Shown here piece by piece: positions 17,921 through 25,939 of a stretch of DNA of 64,000 bases. The notes beneath the pieces were generated by a model that saw only the letters and a program-made list of their open reading frames with translations, did not search any database and was not told where the DNA came from. Position 1 is the first letter of the stretch; each line of letters begins with the position of its first letter. Both the position numbers and the translations under genes were made by a program. Source of the DNA: JANQIO01 sp965229625 (lineage in GTDB: Bacteria > Pseudomonadota > Gammaproteobacteria > Pseudomonadales > Halieaceae); NCBI GenBank assembly GCA_965229625.1, contig CBDDJJ010000001.1, positions 2,480,001 to 2,544,000 of the forward strand. The letters run 5' to 3'.

Positions 17921-19024
17921 TCAAAGGTCTGCGAGGGGATTGGTGGGCCATGGTGCGGTGAAGAAGCCGTCCAATACGTCTTCAGGCACCTCACGAGAGG
18001 TGGGGTAGGCCCACTGCGGATTGCGGTCCTTGTCGATCAACAGCGCGCGTACCCCCTCGGTGAATTCCGGGTGGCGCACGATGTTGGTGACCAGTTGGAT
18101 CTCCGCCTGGAAGATCTCCTTCAGCCCGGCATGTCGGGTCTCGTAGAGCTGGCGATGAATCCAGCGCGCTGCCAGCTTGCTGCCATGGGCCAGGCTGTCA
18201 CGGGCTTTCACCAGCCAGGGGTCGTCCGTATCGAGCCCGGTGATATTGTCGATGATGTGGTGAATGGAATCGCCGTCGCAAAGCCTGGCGATTGCCGCCA
18301 GATGCGGCTCTACCTGGCCCGCGGGCAGGCTGCCGATACTCTTGTCCGAGAACGGCCGCAGGGCGTGGCGCACCTGGGCGTGGGCGTCGCCGCCGGTGAA
18401 GTCCTGGTCCAGCAGCGCCGCCAGTACCGCCTCCTTGTGCTCGCTGGCGATGAAGCGGTCGGCAATGCCGGTAAAGATGGCATCCGCCGCGTTGATGCTG
18501 GCGCCGGTCAGTGCCAGGAACTCACCGGACTTGCCGGGCATGTGATTCAGGAACCAGCTGCCGCCCACATCCGGGAACAGGGCGATGGTCACCTCCGGCA
18601 TGGCGATTCGGGTGCGCTCGGTAACGATCCGGTGGGAGCAGCCTGCCATCACGCCGAGCCCGCCGCCCATGACAATCCCGTGGCCCCAGCACACCAGCGG
18701 CTTGGGCCAGGTGTGCAGGCTGTAGTTCATGCGGTATTCGCGGGCGAAGAAGGCTTCGGCGTATTCGCAGGGGCCGCCGGGGGTTTCCACGGCGGATGCG
18801 TGCAGGGCCTGTACGTCGCCACCAGCACAGAAGGCCTTCTCCCCCACCGCGTCGATAAACACCGCAGCGATGCGGTCGTCATCACGCCAGGCATCCAGCT
18901 GCGCCTGCAGCAGGTCGACCATCTCCAGGGTCAGGGAATTGAGGGTGGCCTCGACGTTGAGGGTTATGCGCCCGAGCTTGCCGCCGGCGGCAGCCAGCTC
19001 CTCGAACAGGACCGGCGCGCTCAT
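17921..19024 (-). CDS. 3-hydroxyisobutyryl-CoA hydrolase
   Basis: This 367-residue crotonase-fold hydrolase releases 3-hydroxyisobutyrate from its CoA ester, the fourth step in the valine route. It is longer than a hydratase (~260) and has the ECH_2 hallmarks: AFCAGGDVQAL near residue 65, GHGIVMGGGLGVMAGCSHRI near 115, and EVTIALFPDVGGSWFL near 143. The C-terminal extension with GFFTAPWP and RNPQWAYP is typical of this hydrolase. Its ATG overlaps the stop of the upstream hydratase (TGATG). Function by family and neighbourhood; activity as a hydratase is unlikely because of the extension. Confidence 0.87.
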   Translation of the reverse strand: MSAPVLFEELAAAGGKLGRITLNVEATLNSLTLEMVDLLQAQLDAWRDDDRIAAVFIDAVGEKAFCAGGDVQALHASAVETPGGPCEYAEAFFAREYRMNYSLHTWPKPLVCWGHGIVMGGGLGVMAGCSHRIVTERTRIAMPEVTIALFPDVGGSWFLNHMPGKSGEFLALTGASINAADAIFTGIADRFIASEHKEAVLAALLDQDFTGGDAHAQVRHALRPFSDKSIGSLPAGQVEPHLAAIARLCDGDSIHHIIDNITGLDTDDPWLVKARDSLAHGSKLAARWIHRQLYETRHAGLKEIFQAEIQLVTNIVRHPEFTEGVRALLIDKDRNPQWAYPTSREVPEDVLDGFFTAPWPTNPLADL

Positions 19025-19812
19025 CAGGCGTTCTTCCAGGCCGGCTTGCGCTTCTCCAGGAAGGCATTGACGCCTTCCTTCTGGTCCTCGGTGCCGAACA
19101 GGTCCACAAATTTCTGGCGCTCGTAAGGCAATGCTCCTTCCATGGCCTTTTCACGGGCCTGGCCGATCAGCTCCTTGCAGGAAGTCACGGAGATCGGGCT
19201 CTGTTCACCGACCTGCTCTGCCAATGCCAGTGCGCGCTCCTTGGCGCCGCCGGTGGGCACCACTTCCTCCACCAGGCCGATCTTCTCGGCGGTGGCGGCG
19301 TTGACGCGCTCACCGCAGAGAATCATCTTCTTGGCCCAGCCCTCGCCACACAGCCACGCCAGGCGCTGGGTGCCGCCGGCACAGGGCAGCAGGCCGACCT
19401 TGGCTTCGGGCAGGCCCATCTGTGCCTGCTCCTCGGCGATGCGGATATCGCAGGCCAGCGCCACTTCCAGGCCACCGCCCATGGCAAAGCCGTTGATGGC
19501 GGCGATGCTGACACCGCGGAAGTCCGCCAGGCATTCGAAACCTTCACCGAAGTACTGGGCCATATCGCGGGCCGTGTCCGGGCTGCCGTCAGCAAACAGC
19601 TTGAGGTCGGCGCCGGCGGAGAAAAACTTTTCCCCCGCGCCGGTAAGCACCAGGGCCCAGATATCGCGATCGGCGTTGAGCTTCTGGATCAGTTCCTTCA
19701 GCGCCGGCAGGCTCTCCGTGTCCCAGGTGTTGGCCGCGGGGTTGTCGATGGTGATCAGCGCCGTGTGGCCAATAATCTCGACTTTCAGTTTGTCCGATGT
19801 GCTCAAACTCAT
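19024..19812 (-). CDS. enoyl-CoA hydratase (methacrylyl-CoA hydratase role)
   Basis: This 262-residue crotonase-family enzyme shows the substrate/oxyanion segment FFSAGADLKLF near residue 65, the second oxyanion segment GFAMGGGLEVALACDI near 108, and MGLPEAKVGLLPCAGGTQRL with the catalytic Glu near 135. In this operon it would hydrate methacrylyl-CoA to 3-hydroxyisobutyryl-CoA. Start and stop overlap its neighbours (four bases with the acyl-CoA dehydrogenase, one base with the hydrolase), so the three are translationally coupled. Confidence 0.88.
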   Translation of the reverse strand: MSLSTSDKLKVEIIGHTALITIDNPAANTWDTESLPALKELIQKLNADRDIWALVLTGAGEKFFSAGADLKLFADGSPDTARDMAQYFGEGFECLADFRGVSIAAINGFAMGGGLEVALACDIRIAEEQAQMGLPEAKVGLLPCAGGTQRLAWLCGEGWAKKMILCGERVNAATAEKIGLVEEVVPTGGAKERALALAEQVGEQSPISVTSCKELIGQAREKAMEGALPYERQKFVDLFGTEDQKEGVNAFLEKRKPAWKNA

Positions 19813-20969
19813 TGAATCACCTCCAGGGCTCCTTCCATTAGCAGACGGCGGGAAATAATGACCCGCATGATTTCATTGGTGCCTTCCAGGATCTGGTGCA
19901 CCCGGGTGTCGCGCACGTGCCGCTCCATCGGGTATTCCTTGATGTAGCCGTAGCCGCCGTAGAGCTGCAGGGCATCGTTGCAGACTTCAAAGCCCACATC
20001 GGTGGCGAAGCGCTTGGCCATTGCACAATAAGTGGTGGCCTGGGAATCCTTGTTATCAAGCTTCCAGGCCGCGAGCCGGATCATCTGGCGAGCCGCCACC
20101 AGGTCGGTCGCCATATCGGCGAGCTTGAACTGGGTGGCCTGGAAATCGGCAATGGCGGTATTGAACTGCTTGCGCTCCTGCACATAGGCCACCGCTTCCT
20201 CCAGCGCCTGCTGGGCGGTGCCGACGCTGCAAGTGGCGATATTGATGCGGCCACCGTCCAGGCCCTCCATGGCAATCGCAAAGCCCTGGCCTTCTTCGCC
20301 CAGACGGTTGCCTTTCGGCACCCGCACGTTGTCGAAGCTGACCATGCGCGTGGGCTGGGCGTTCCAGCCCATTTTTTCTTCCTTTTTGCCGTAGGACACG
20401 CCCTCGGCATCGGCGGGAATCAGCACCGCGGTGATCCCTTTCGGGCCGGCATCGCCGGTACGCAGCATCACCACCAGCACGTCGGTTTCACCGGCGCCGC
20501 TGATAAATACCTTGCTGCCGTTCACCAGGTAATCGTCGCCATCGCTGGCGGCACTGGTGCGCAGGCTGGCGGCATCGGAGCCGGCGCCGGGCTCGGTGAG
20601 GCAGTAGGAAGCCAGCCTGGAGCCCATCACCAGTTCCGGGCACCACTCGTCAATGACCTCCTGGCGGCAGTACTTGCCGATCATGCTGGTGGCCATGTTG
20701 TGAATGGTCAGGAAGGCGGCGGTGGTGGTGCAGCCTTTTGCCAGTTCCTCGACGATAAGGCTGGCATCGAGGCGGGACAGCGCAAGGCCGCCGGCAGATT
20801 CGGGCGTATACATACCCATGAAGCCGAGCTCGCCCGCCTGGGCCAGCTCCGCCACCGGGAAGTGGGAGGTGGCATCCCACTCGGCGGCCCCGGGAGCCAG
20901 CACCCCTTGTGAAAAGGCACGGGCGCTCTCGACGAACGCCTGCTGATCGTCAGAGAGAGCAAAGTCCAC
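19809..20969 (-). CDS. acyl-CoA dehydrogenase, isobutyryl-CoA type
   Basis: This 386-residue FAD enzyme oxidises a short branched acyl-CoA. Signature segments are CTTTAAFLTIHNMATSMIG near residue 83 (close to human ACAD8), YCLTEPGAGSDAASL near 125, and ILEGTNEIMRVIISR near 370 carrying the catalytic Glu. In the operon it would convert isobutyryl-CoA to methacrylyl-CoA. It starts five bases after the stop of the aldehyde dehydrogenase and overlaps the hydratase by four bases. Substrate specificity is inferred; 2-methylbutyryl-CoA is the main alternative. Confidence 0.88.
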   Translation of the reverse strand: MDFALSDDQQAFVESARAFSQGVLAPGAAEWDATSHFPVAELAQAGELGFMGMYTPESAGGLALSRLDASLIVEELAKGCTTTAAFLTIHNMATSMIGKYCRQEVIDEWCPELVMGSRLASYCLTEPGAGSDAASLRTSAASDGDDYLVNGSKVFISGAGETDVLVVMLRTGDAGPKGITAVLIPADAEGVSYGKKEEKMGWNAQPTRMVSFDNVRVPKGNRLGEEGQGFAIAMEGLDGGRINIATCSVGTAQQALEEAVAYVQERKQFNTAIADFQATQFKLADMATDLVAARQMIRLAAWKLDNKDSQATTYCAMAKRFATDVGFEVCNDALQLYGGYGYIKEYPMERHVRDTRVHQILEGTNEIMRVIISRRLLMEGALEVIQ

Positions 20970-20974
20970 GGAGC

Positions 20975-22414
20975 TTACTCTTCGAACTTGCTGATAACTT
21001 CAGCGCCGAACAGCTCCGCGTCCTCGGGAATCGCCTTGGTCACCGCCAGCGGCTTGGAGACCCAGGTTTCGTTGATCAGGTCGCGCCAGGTGATGTTGTT
21101 GTTGGTGCTGTTGCCACCCCAGGAACCACAGCCCAGTGAGAAGGTCTGGCGCATGCCGTTCCACAGGTTGCCGCTGTTGGAGGCGGCCTGGGGCTGGTTG
21201 ACCATCACCCGGGAGGTGTGGGTGCCGTTGGCGAAGCTGAGGATGTTCTCGTCGTCGTAGCTGTAGATGCCGCAGGAATGCCCCTGGCCCTGGTAGGACT
21301 GGATGTCGTTGGTCAGCGCAATGGCTTCCTCGATGTTCTCGACCTTGTACAGCGCCATAGTCACCGACAGCTTCTCACCGGAGAAGGGGTGCTCCTTGCC
21401 GGTGCCGGTTTCCGGCACGATCAGGAACTGCTTGCCTTCCGGCAGTTCGATGCCCGCCATACCGGCAATCTTGTGGGCCGGCTGGGCAACGATATCGACG
21501 TTGAGGTAGCCATCCTTCCAGATGGTGTTCTTGAGCTTCTCCTTCTCGATTTCGTCCAGCAAATAGCCGCCCTCACGCTGCAGCTTGGCCAGCATCTCGT
21601 CATAGATGGAGGCAAACAGCAACACCGAGTTGTCGGAGGAACAGGACGCCGCGAGGTCCAGGGTCTTGGAGACGCGAATCTTCTCGGCGGCTTCGTCGAG
21701 GTCAGCGGTGTCGTCGACGGTAATCACCGCGTTGCCGACGCCGACGCCCAGCGCCGGGGTACCGGAGGAGTAGGCCGCGTTCACCATGGCGCCGCCGCCG
21801 GTGGCGAGAATGCGGTCACACTGGCGCATCAGCTCGTGGGTCAGCTCCAGTGACGGGGTCTCGATGGCCATGACCAGGTCAGCCGGCGCGCCCATGCGCT
21901 CGAGCGCATCGCGCATGTAGTCGCAGATCTTCTTGTTGGTCAGCTTGGCCCGCGGGTGCGGCGCGACGATGATGGAGTTGCGGCCCTTGATCGCCGAGAT
22001 AGCCTTGATGACCGGGGTGGCCTCCGGGTTGGTGGAAGGAGACAGGGCACCAATCACACCCACAGGCTTGGCAATCTTGTAGATATTGCGCTCGGGCAGT
22101 TCCTCGATCACACCAACGGACTTGTCGTTGATGATGTCCATCAGGGTGGCGCGGGTCTTGCGGTGAATCTTCAGGTACTTGCCGGTGTAGTTGCCGAGCT
22201 GGGTCTCGTCGACGGTGAACTGGGCGATCTCCTCGGCACGGTCTTCCTTGGCGACCGCGTACACCATGGCGCGGATCAGGTTATCGACCTGGGCCTGGGT
22301 GTAATTGGCGATTTGGGCCTGGGCGGCGCGAGAGCGCTCGATCATTTCCTCGATGTGCTGGCGCGCCAGCTCTTCGGGCTCGTGGATATCGGCAAGCTTC
22401 TTGGCTTCTGACAT
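20975..22414 (-). CDS. CoA-acylating aldehyde dehydrogenase (EutE/SauS-like)
   Basis: This 479-residue enzyme of the acylating ALDH group (EutE, SauS, N-terminal half of AdhE) turns an aldehyde plus CoA into an acyl-CoA with NAD(P). The catalytic Cys lies in SCSSDNSV near residue 258, preceded by RVSKTLDLAA. The PSTNPEATPVIKAISAIKGRN cofactor-side segment near 110-130 is SauS-like, and GCGSWGGN lies near the C-terminus. It is not of the MmsA (methylmalonate-semialdehyde dehydrogenase) type that normally ends valine breakdown. ATG 22414 follows GGAG at six bases; the frame extends upstream without homology. First gene of the leftward operon, 134 bases from a divergent AraC regulator. The substrate could be methylmalonate semialdehyde or isobutyraldehyde. 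Confidence 0.85.
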   Translation of the reverse strand: MSEAKKLADIHEPEELARQHIEEMIERSRAAQAQIANYTQAQVDNLIRAMVYAVAKEDRAEEIAQFTVDETQLGNYTGKYLKIHRKTRATLMDIINDKSVGVIEELPERNIYKIAKPVGVIGALSPSTNPEATPVIKAISAIKGRNSIIVAPHPRAKLTNKKICDYMRDALERMGAPADLVMAIETPSLELTHELMRQCDRILATGGGAMVNAAYSSGTPALGVGVGNAVITVDDTADLDEAAEKIRVSKTLDLAASCSSDNSVLLFASIYDEMLAKLQREGGYLLDEIEKEKLKNTIWKDGYLNVDIVAQPAHKIAGMAGIELPEGKQFLIVPETGTGKEHPFSGEKLSVTMALYKVENIEEAIALTNDIQSYQGQGHSCGIYSYDDENILSFANGTHTSRVMVNQPQAASNSGNLWNGMRQTFSLGCGSWGGNSTNNNITWRDLINETWVSKPLAVTKAIPEDAELFGAEVISKFEE

Positions 22415-22548
22415 GGGTTTCTCCTGGCTCGCGGGGGCCTGGCAAATTGAACAGGTAACGTTATTCGAAATATTGATCGGCAAGCCTAGCAGAGCCCGGG
22501 GCTGCCGCACATTGAGGAAATTGGGTAGATCATGGATTATATTGCGGT

Positions 22549-23430
22549 ATGAGCACTCCATCGACCTGGCCCCTGCCCGACACCGGCATCCGCTTTATCA
22601 CTCCCGCCTTCATGATTGGCTTCCTGGCTCGCCACCCGCTCACCAAGGACTGTTATCCGACCGCCATGGGTTATTACCCGCAGGCGGCAGGGCACCGCAT
22701 GCGGCGCGGTCGCCACGACGACAACCTGCTGATTTATTGCGCTTCCGGCCGGGGCTCGCTGGCGGCCGGTGACTGGTCGGGGCGCATTGGTCCCGGCCAG
22801 GTTATGCTGCTGCCCCAGGGCCTGCCCCACGAATACCGGGCCCACCGGATGCAGCCCTGGACGGTGTACTGGGTGCACTTCCAGGGCTCGGCCAGCGGTA
22901 TATTCCTGCAAAACCTGGGCTACCGGGAGGGCCGCCCGGTGGTAGACGCAGGCCTGTCGCCCGCGCTCCCCGGCAGCTTTGACAGCCTGCTAGAGGTGCG
23001 CCATACCGGCTACTCCACCCAGGCCTTTGTCAACGCCGCCAACCAGCTGCGCCACCTCCTCACCCAGCTCGCCCTGGAAGCGGGCCTCGAACGTGGCCGG
23101 GGAGAAAAAGGCCTCGATCTGGAGCTGGTACAGGCCTATATGCGTGAGCACATCGGCCGCAGCCTCAGTCTCGATGAGCTGGCGGCCCGGGCCAGCCTCT
23201 CCAAGTACCACTTTTCCAAGCGCTACAAGCAGCTCACAGGCTATTCACCCATCAAGCACTTCCTCAACATGAAAATGGAATACGCCTGCCGCCTGCTGGA
23301 CAGCAGCGACATGAGCGTGCAGGCAGTGGCCGCGGCGTTGGGCTACGAGGACCCGTTGTACTTCTCGCGCCTGTTCAGCAAGACCATCGGCACCTCACCA
23401 CGCGCGTACCGGGTCTCGATAGGTCGCTAA
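22549..23430 (+). CDS. AraC-family transcriptional regulator
   Basis: This 293-residue regulator has an N-terminal cupin-like sensing domain (residues ~20-150; GPGQVMLLPQGLPHEY is the typical AraC ligand-binding strand pair) and a C-terminal DNA-binding domain with two helix-turn-helix units: LSLDELAARASLSKYHFSKRYK near 205 and AVAAALGYEDPLYFSRLFSK near 262. It is divergent from the aldehyde dehydrogenase across a 134-base gap, the usual layout for control of the adjacent pathway operon. Its stop overlaps the convergent PepSY gene by four bases. The effector is unknown; a valine-pathway intermediate is plausible. Confidence 0.88.
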   Translation: MSTPSTWPLPDTGIRFITPAFMIGFLARHPLTKDCYPTAMGYYPQAAGHRMRRGRHDDNLLIYCASGRGSLAAGDWSGRIGPGQVMLLPQGLPHEYRAHRMQPWTVYWVHFQGSASGIFLQNLGYREGRPVVDAGLSPALPGSFDSLLEVRHTGYSTQAFVNAANQLRHLLTQLALEAGLERGRGEKGLDLELVQAYMREHIGRSLSLDELAARASLSKYHFSKRYKQLTGYSPIKHFLNMKMEYACRLLDSSDMSVQAVAAALGYEDPLYFSRLFSKTIGTSPRAYRVSIGR

Positions 23431-23975
23431 AGGGCCAGCGCCGCAATAAAGAACAGCACCGCACCGGAGCCCGCTGCCGCCAGGGTGCGGTTGCGCAGGC
23501 GTTCGGACGACAGGCCGAGCCACAGGCCGCTGAGGATGATGAACAGCATGCCGAGCGCAAAGACTTTCTGGAAGGTTTTGAACGCCAGCGGTCCATGACC
23601 CATGTGCAGTTCCATCATGGCAGACTGCAGACTGGGTTCACGACGGGAGACAGTCACCTCATCGCCGAGCTCAATCATGTAGTGGCGACGCGATGTGGGA
23701 CGGGTGTACAGCGTCGAGCCCTTTACCTTGACGTACTCGAAGCGGTAGTCCTCGACACCGGCACGGCCGAGCAGGTCGGCCACCGCCTGCTCAAGCGCTT
23801 CACCCTTCATACTCCCGAGCCCTGCCGTATTGGCCTCGGAATGCACGGCCGTGCTCTCTACCGAACCCTTGTAACCCAGCAGGTACAGACCGCCGGAGGT
23901 CGCCACCAGTAACACGAAGACCGCGAAGAAGGCAGACAGGTACATATGGATGGTAATAAATAGAGAGCGGTTCAT
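23427..23975 (-). CDS. PepSY-type membrane protein
   Basis: This 182-residue protein has an N-terminal helix (ITIHMYLSAFFAVFVLLVATSGGLYLLG), a periplasmic domain of ~100 residues with PepSY-like character, an HMGHG motif near residue 124, and two C-terminal membrane helices (GMLFIILSGLWLGLS and AGSGAVLFFIAALAL). This matches short PepSY-associated TM proteins, some of which act in iron or haem reduction; the histidines could bind metal or haem. The role is not established. It overlaps the AraC gene tail to tail and may be independent of it. A metal-reductase role is inference only. Confidence 0.65.
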   Translation of the reverse strand: MNRSLFITIHMYLSAFFAVFVLLVATSGGLYLLGYKGSVESTAVHSEANTAGLGSMKGEALEQAVADLLGRAGVEDYRFEYVKVKGSTLYTRPTSRRHYMIELGDEVTVSRREPSLQSAMMELHMGHGPLAFKTFQKVFALGMLFIILSGLWLGLSSERLRNRTLAAAGSGAVLFFIAALAL

Positions 23976-24009
23976 GGTGGCTCCTGGCCGAAAAGAGTAG
24001 AGATCAAGG

Positions 24010-24033
24010 AAAAAAGGCTTTGTACAGCAAGCC
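24010..24033 (-). terminator. candidate terminator of the LysR gene
   Basis: On the minus strand GGCTT (24033-24029) pairs with AAGCC (24020-24016) around an eight-base loop and is followed by six T (24015-24010). The stem is short, so strength is uncertain. It lies 22 bases after the LysR stop codon. Confidence 0.5.
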
Positions 24034-24054
24034 GCGCCAAAAGTCAGCGGCTGC

Positions 24055-25017
24055 TTATTCCTCGATGGTGTCCTGCTCTGACATGAGCTGGACGATCAGC
24101 CGCCGCAGCCACTGGTGAGGTTCGCTGTTGGAAGTGCGGGTATGTCGCACCAGCGCCAGGCGCGTGCGCTTGCCACCGCTGTGGCCGGAAAACAGCCGCG
24201 CCAGCTCATCGGGGATATCCTGCACCACGATGTTGTCCTCCACCGCGGGACTATTGGCGAGTCCGGCATTGGCGATGAGAATACAGTCCGTATTCGAGAG
24301 CACGCCCACCGCCGGGGCGAACTGGGTCGTCTCCAGCACCACGTTGCGGTACAGGCCGCGCTCCGCCAACACCTCATCTACCAGCCCCAGGTTCTCCCGG
24401 GTGAGGCCCGGCAGATACAGCCGCACGTGGGGGTAGGCCAGGAAATCCTTGAGGGTAATGGTTTTGTTGATGAGTGGGTGTTTCTTGCGCATATAGCAGC
24501 GCGGACTGATGGTGCGCAGGGGCTCTGCGTGCACGTCGGTATCGGTGCGCTCCACCACGGCGATGGCAAAATCGATCTCACCCAGCTTCAGGCGCTCCTG
24601 GAAATCCAGGCTGACATCACCGCTAATGATGCGCACTTTCGGCGCCATCTCAGCCAGCTCGTGCATCAGGCGCGGCAGCAGCACCTCGGTGAACATGGCG
24701 GGCATGGCCAGGCGAAAGGTGCCGTCGTATTCGGCGGCATCGAACTCGTCCGGCTGGAGGATGGCATCCAGCTGTTCGAGTGCCTGTGGCAGGCCGCGCC
24801 CCAGGTCTTCTGCCCGCGGCGTGGGAATCAGGCCATGGGCGGTGCGAGTGAACAGCTCGTCATCGAAGGTTTCGCGCAGCTTCTGGAGGGTTTTGCTGAG
24901 GGCCGGCTGGGACACATTGAGACGCTCGGCGGCGCGGGTGACGTTCCGCTCCTCCAGCAACACCTGCAGGGCAAGCAGCAGGTTCAGGTCTATTCTCAAT
25001 AATTGCCGCGATAGCAT
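24055..25017 (-). CDS. LysR-family transcriptional regulator
   Basis: This 320-residue regulator has an N-terminal winged helix-turn-helix (residues ~5-65; NVTRAAERLNVSQPALSKTLQKLR is the recognition region) and a C-terminal periplasmic-binding-like effector domain (~90-300; IDFAIAVVERTD and VAAGVGVLSNTDCIL-like region). ATG 25017 is used; an in-frame TTG two codons upstream is the alternative. No pathway operon adjoins it on the minus strand; the nearest neighbours are the PepSY gene below and the small membrane ORF above. The target is unclear. Confidence 0.85.
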   Translation of the reverse strand: MLSRQLLRIDLNLLLALQVLLEERNVTRAAERLNVSQPALSKTLQKLRETFDDELFTRTAHGLIPTPRAEDLGRGLPQALEQLDAILQPDEFDAAEYDGTFRLAMPAMFTEVLLPRLMHELAEMAPKVRIISGDVSLDFQERLKLGEIDFAIAVVERTDTDVHAEPLRTISPRCYMRKKHPLINKTITLKDFLAYPHVRLYLPGLTRENLGLVDEVLAERGLYRNVVLETTQFAPAVGVLSNTDCILIANAGLANSPAVEDNIVVQDIPDELARLFSGHSGGKRTRLALVRHTRTSNSEPHQWLRRLIVQLMSEQDTIEE

Positions 25018-25100
25018 AGCCAAGAAATAACTTTCTTATATGTTATCGGGCGAACATTATAGCGATTACTAATAATACCGCCAGCCCCCTGGGATCGGCC

Positions 25101-25184
25101 CTACAACCCCGCCAGCAGGTAAGCCTTCAATACCAGCAGGCCAAACAACAGGGCCGGGTACAGGCGCGGATAGACAGCAGACAT
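25101..25184 (-). CDS. 27-residue putative membrane peptide
   Basis: A minus-strand ATG at 25184 opens a 27-codon frame (MSAVYPRLYPALLFGLLVLK then AYLLAGL) that is a single amphipathic-to-hydrophobic helix with one lysine. A clear ribosome site, AGAGGA, sits 6-7 bases before the ATG, unlike random short ORFs. It lies in a 345-base gap between the divergent LysR and DUF4136 genes, on the LysR strand, and may be its leader gene. I know no named family; many bacterial small membrane proteins look like this. No other gene is evident in the gap. Confidence 0.5.
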   Translation of the reverse strand: MSAVYPRLYPALLFGLLVLKAYLLAGL

Positions 25185-25363
25185 GGCAATTCCTCTTCGT
25201 TAAACGGGCCCTCTCGGGCAGTGAATCCATGCTGCCACCGGTGCGCCGCCAGCGCCGTGGCCACCGGCGCCAATCACCTGGCGGCCTGCGCCGCCGCGAC
25301 AATTGCGCGGCGGTGAGATGCTGCTACTATGGTCCGCCCTTGCCGTGCTGGAGACATTCGTCG

Positions 25364-25939
25364 ATGAGAAACACCCTGGCCGCCCTGTTGCTTGGCCTGC
25401 TCGCCGCCTGCGCCGGCGTTGAAGTCGATGTCTGGGATTCACAGGAGTTTGCCGGCAGCGGATTCAAGACCTACTCCTGGCGCAGCGAACCGTTTTCCAG
25501 CGACTTCTACTTTCGTGACGCAATCTACGTGATCGACCCGATCCTGCGAGAACTGGTGGATGAGGAACTGGCGGGGCGCGGGTATCGCCGGGTGCCCCGC
25601 GATGGCGACTTTACCATCGACTATATCTACGCCCCCGGGGTACGACTTGGCGCCGCCGACAGCACCACCAGCAATATCGCGCCGCGTGCCGGCGTGCGGC
25701 CCAACACCACCATCAGCCAGGCCGAGGTCGACAACGCGATCGCCCTGTCAGGTGTAAAAGAAACCCGCAATATCGCCGTGCAGATCAATGACGGGGAAAC
25801 CGGTCGCGAAGTCTGGCGTGCGGTCATCACCAAGATCGCCGCCGACGCCAACACGCCAGACAGGGATCGCACGCGCCGCGCCTTGGGCAACGGCCTCAGC
25901 CGGGCCTTTTCCCAGCTGCCGAAAGCCGGAGACGCCTGA
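25364..25939 (+). CDS. DUF4136 lipoprotein
   Basis: This 191-residue lipoprotein has lipobox LAAC (Cys16) followed by the DUF4136 pattern: FKTYSWR near the start, ILRELVDEELAGRGYRR near residue 65, DGDFTIDYIYAPG, and C-terminal NTPDRDRTRRALGNGLSRAF. Such proteins sit in the outer membrane or periplasm; function unknown. ATG 25364 opens the signal peptide after GGAGA; upstream in-frame codons have no signal. The stop overlaps the protease start (TGATG), so the two act as one unit, perhaps with the lipoprotein as partner or substrate. Confidence 0.85.
   Translation: MRNTLAALLLGLLAACAGVEVDVWDSQEFAGSGFKTYSWRSEPFSSDFYFRDAIYVIDPILRELVDEELAGRGYRRVPRDGDFTIDYIYAPGVRLGAADSTTSNIAPRAGVRPNTTISQAEVDNAIALSGVKETRNIAVQINDGETGREVWRAVITKIAADANTPDRDRTRRALGNGLSRAFSQLPKAGDA

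Noticed and set aside
17783..19126. A 447-residue plus-strand frame opposite the hydrolase and dehydrogenase genes
   Set aside because: Antisense to well-supported crotonase and HIBADH genes and without domain content.
25069..25302. A 77-residue minus-strand frame overlapping the small membrane ORF
   Set aside because: Arg/Pro-rich composition and no ribosome site; the 27-residue frame has a better start signal.
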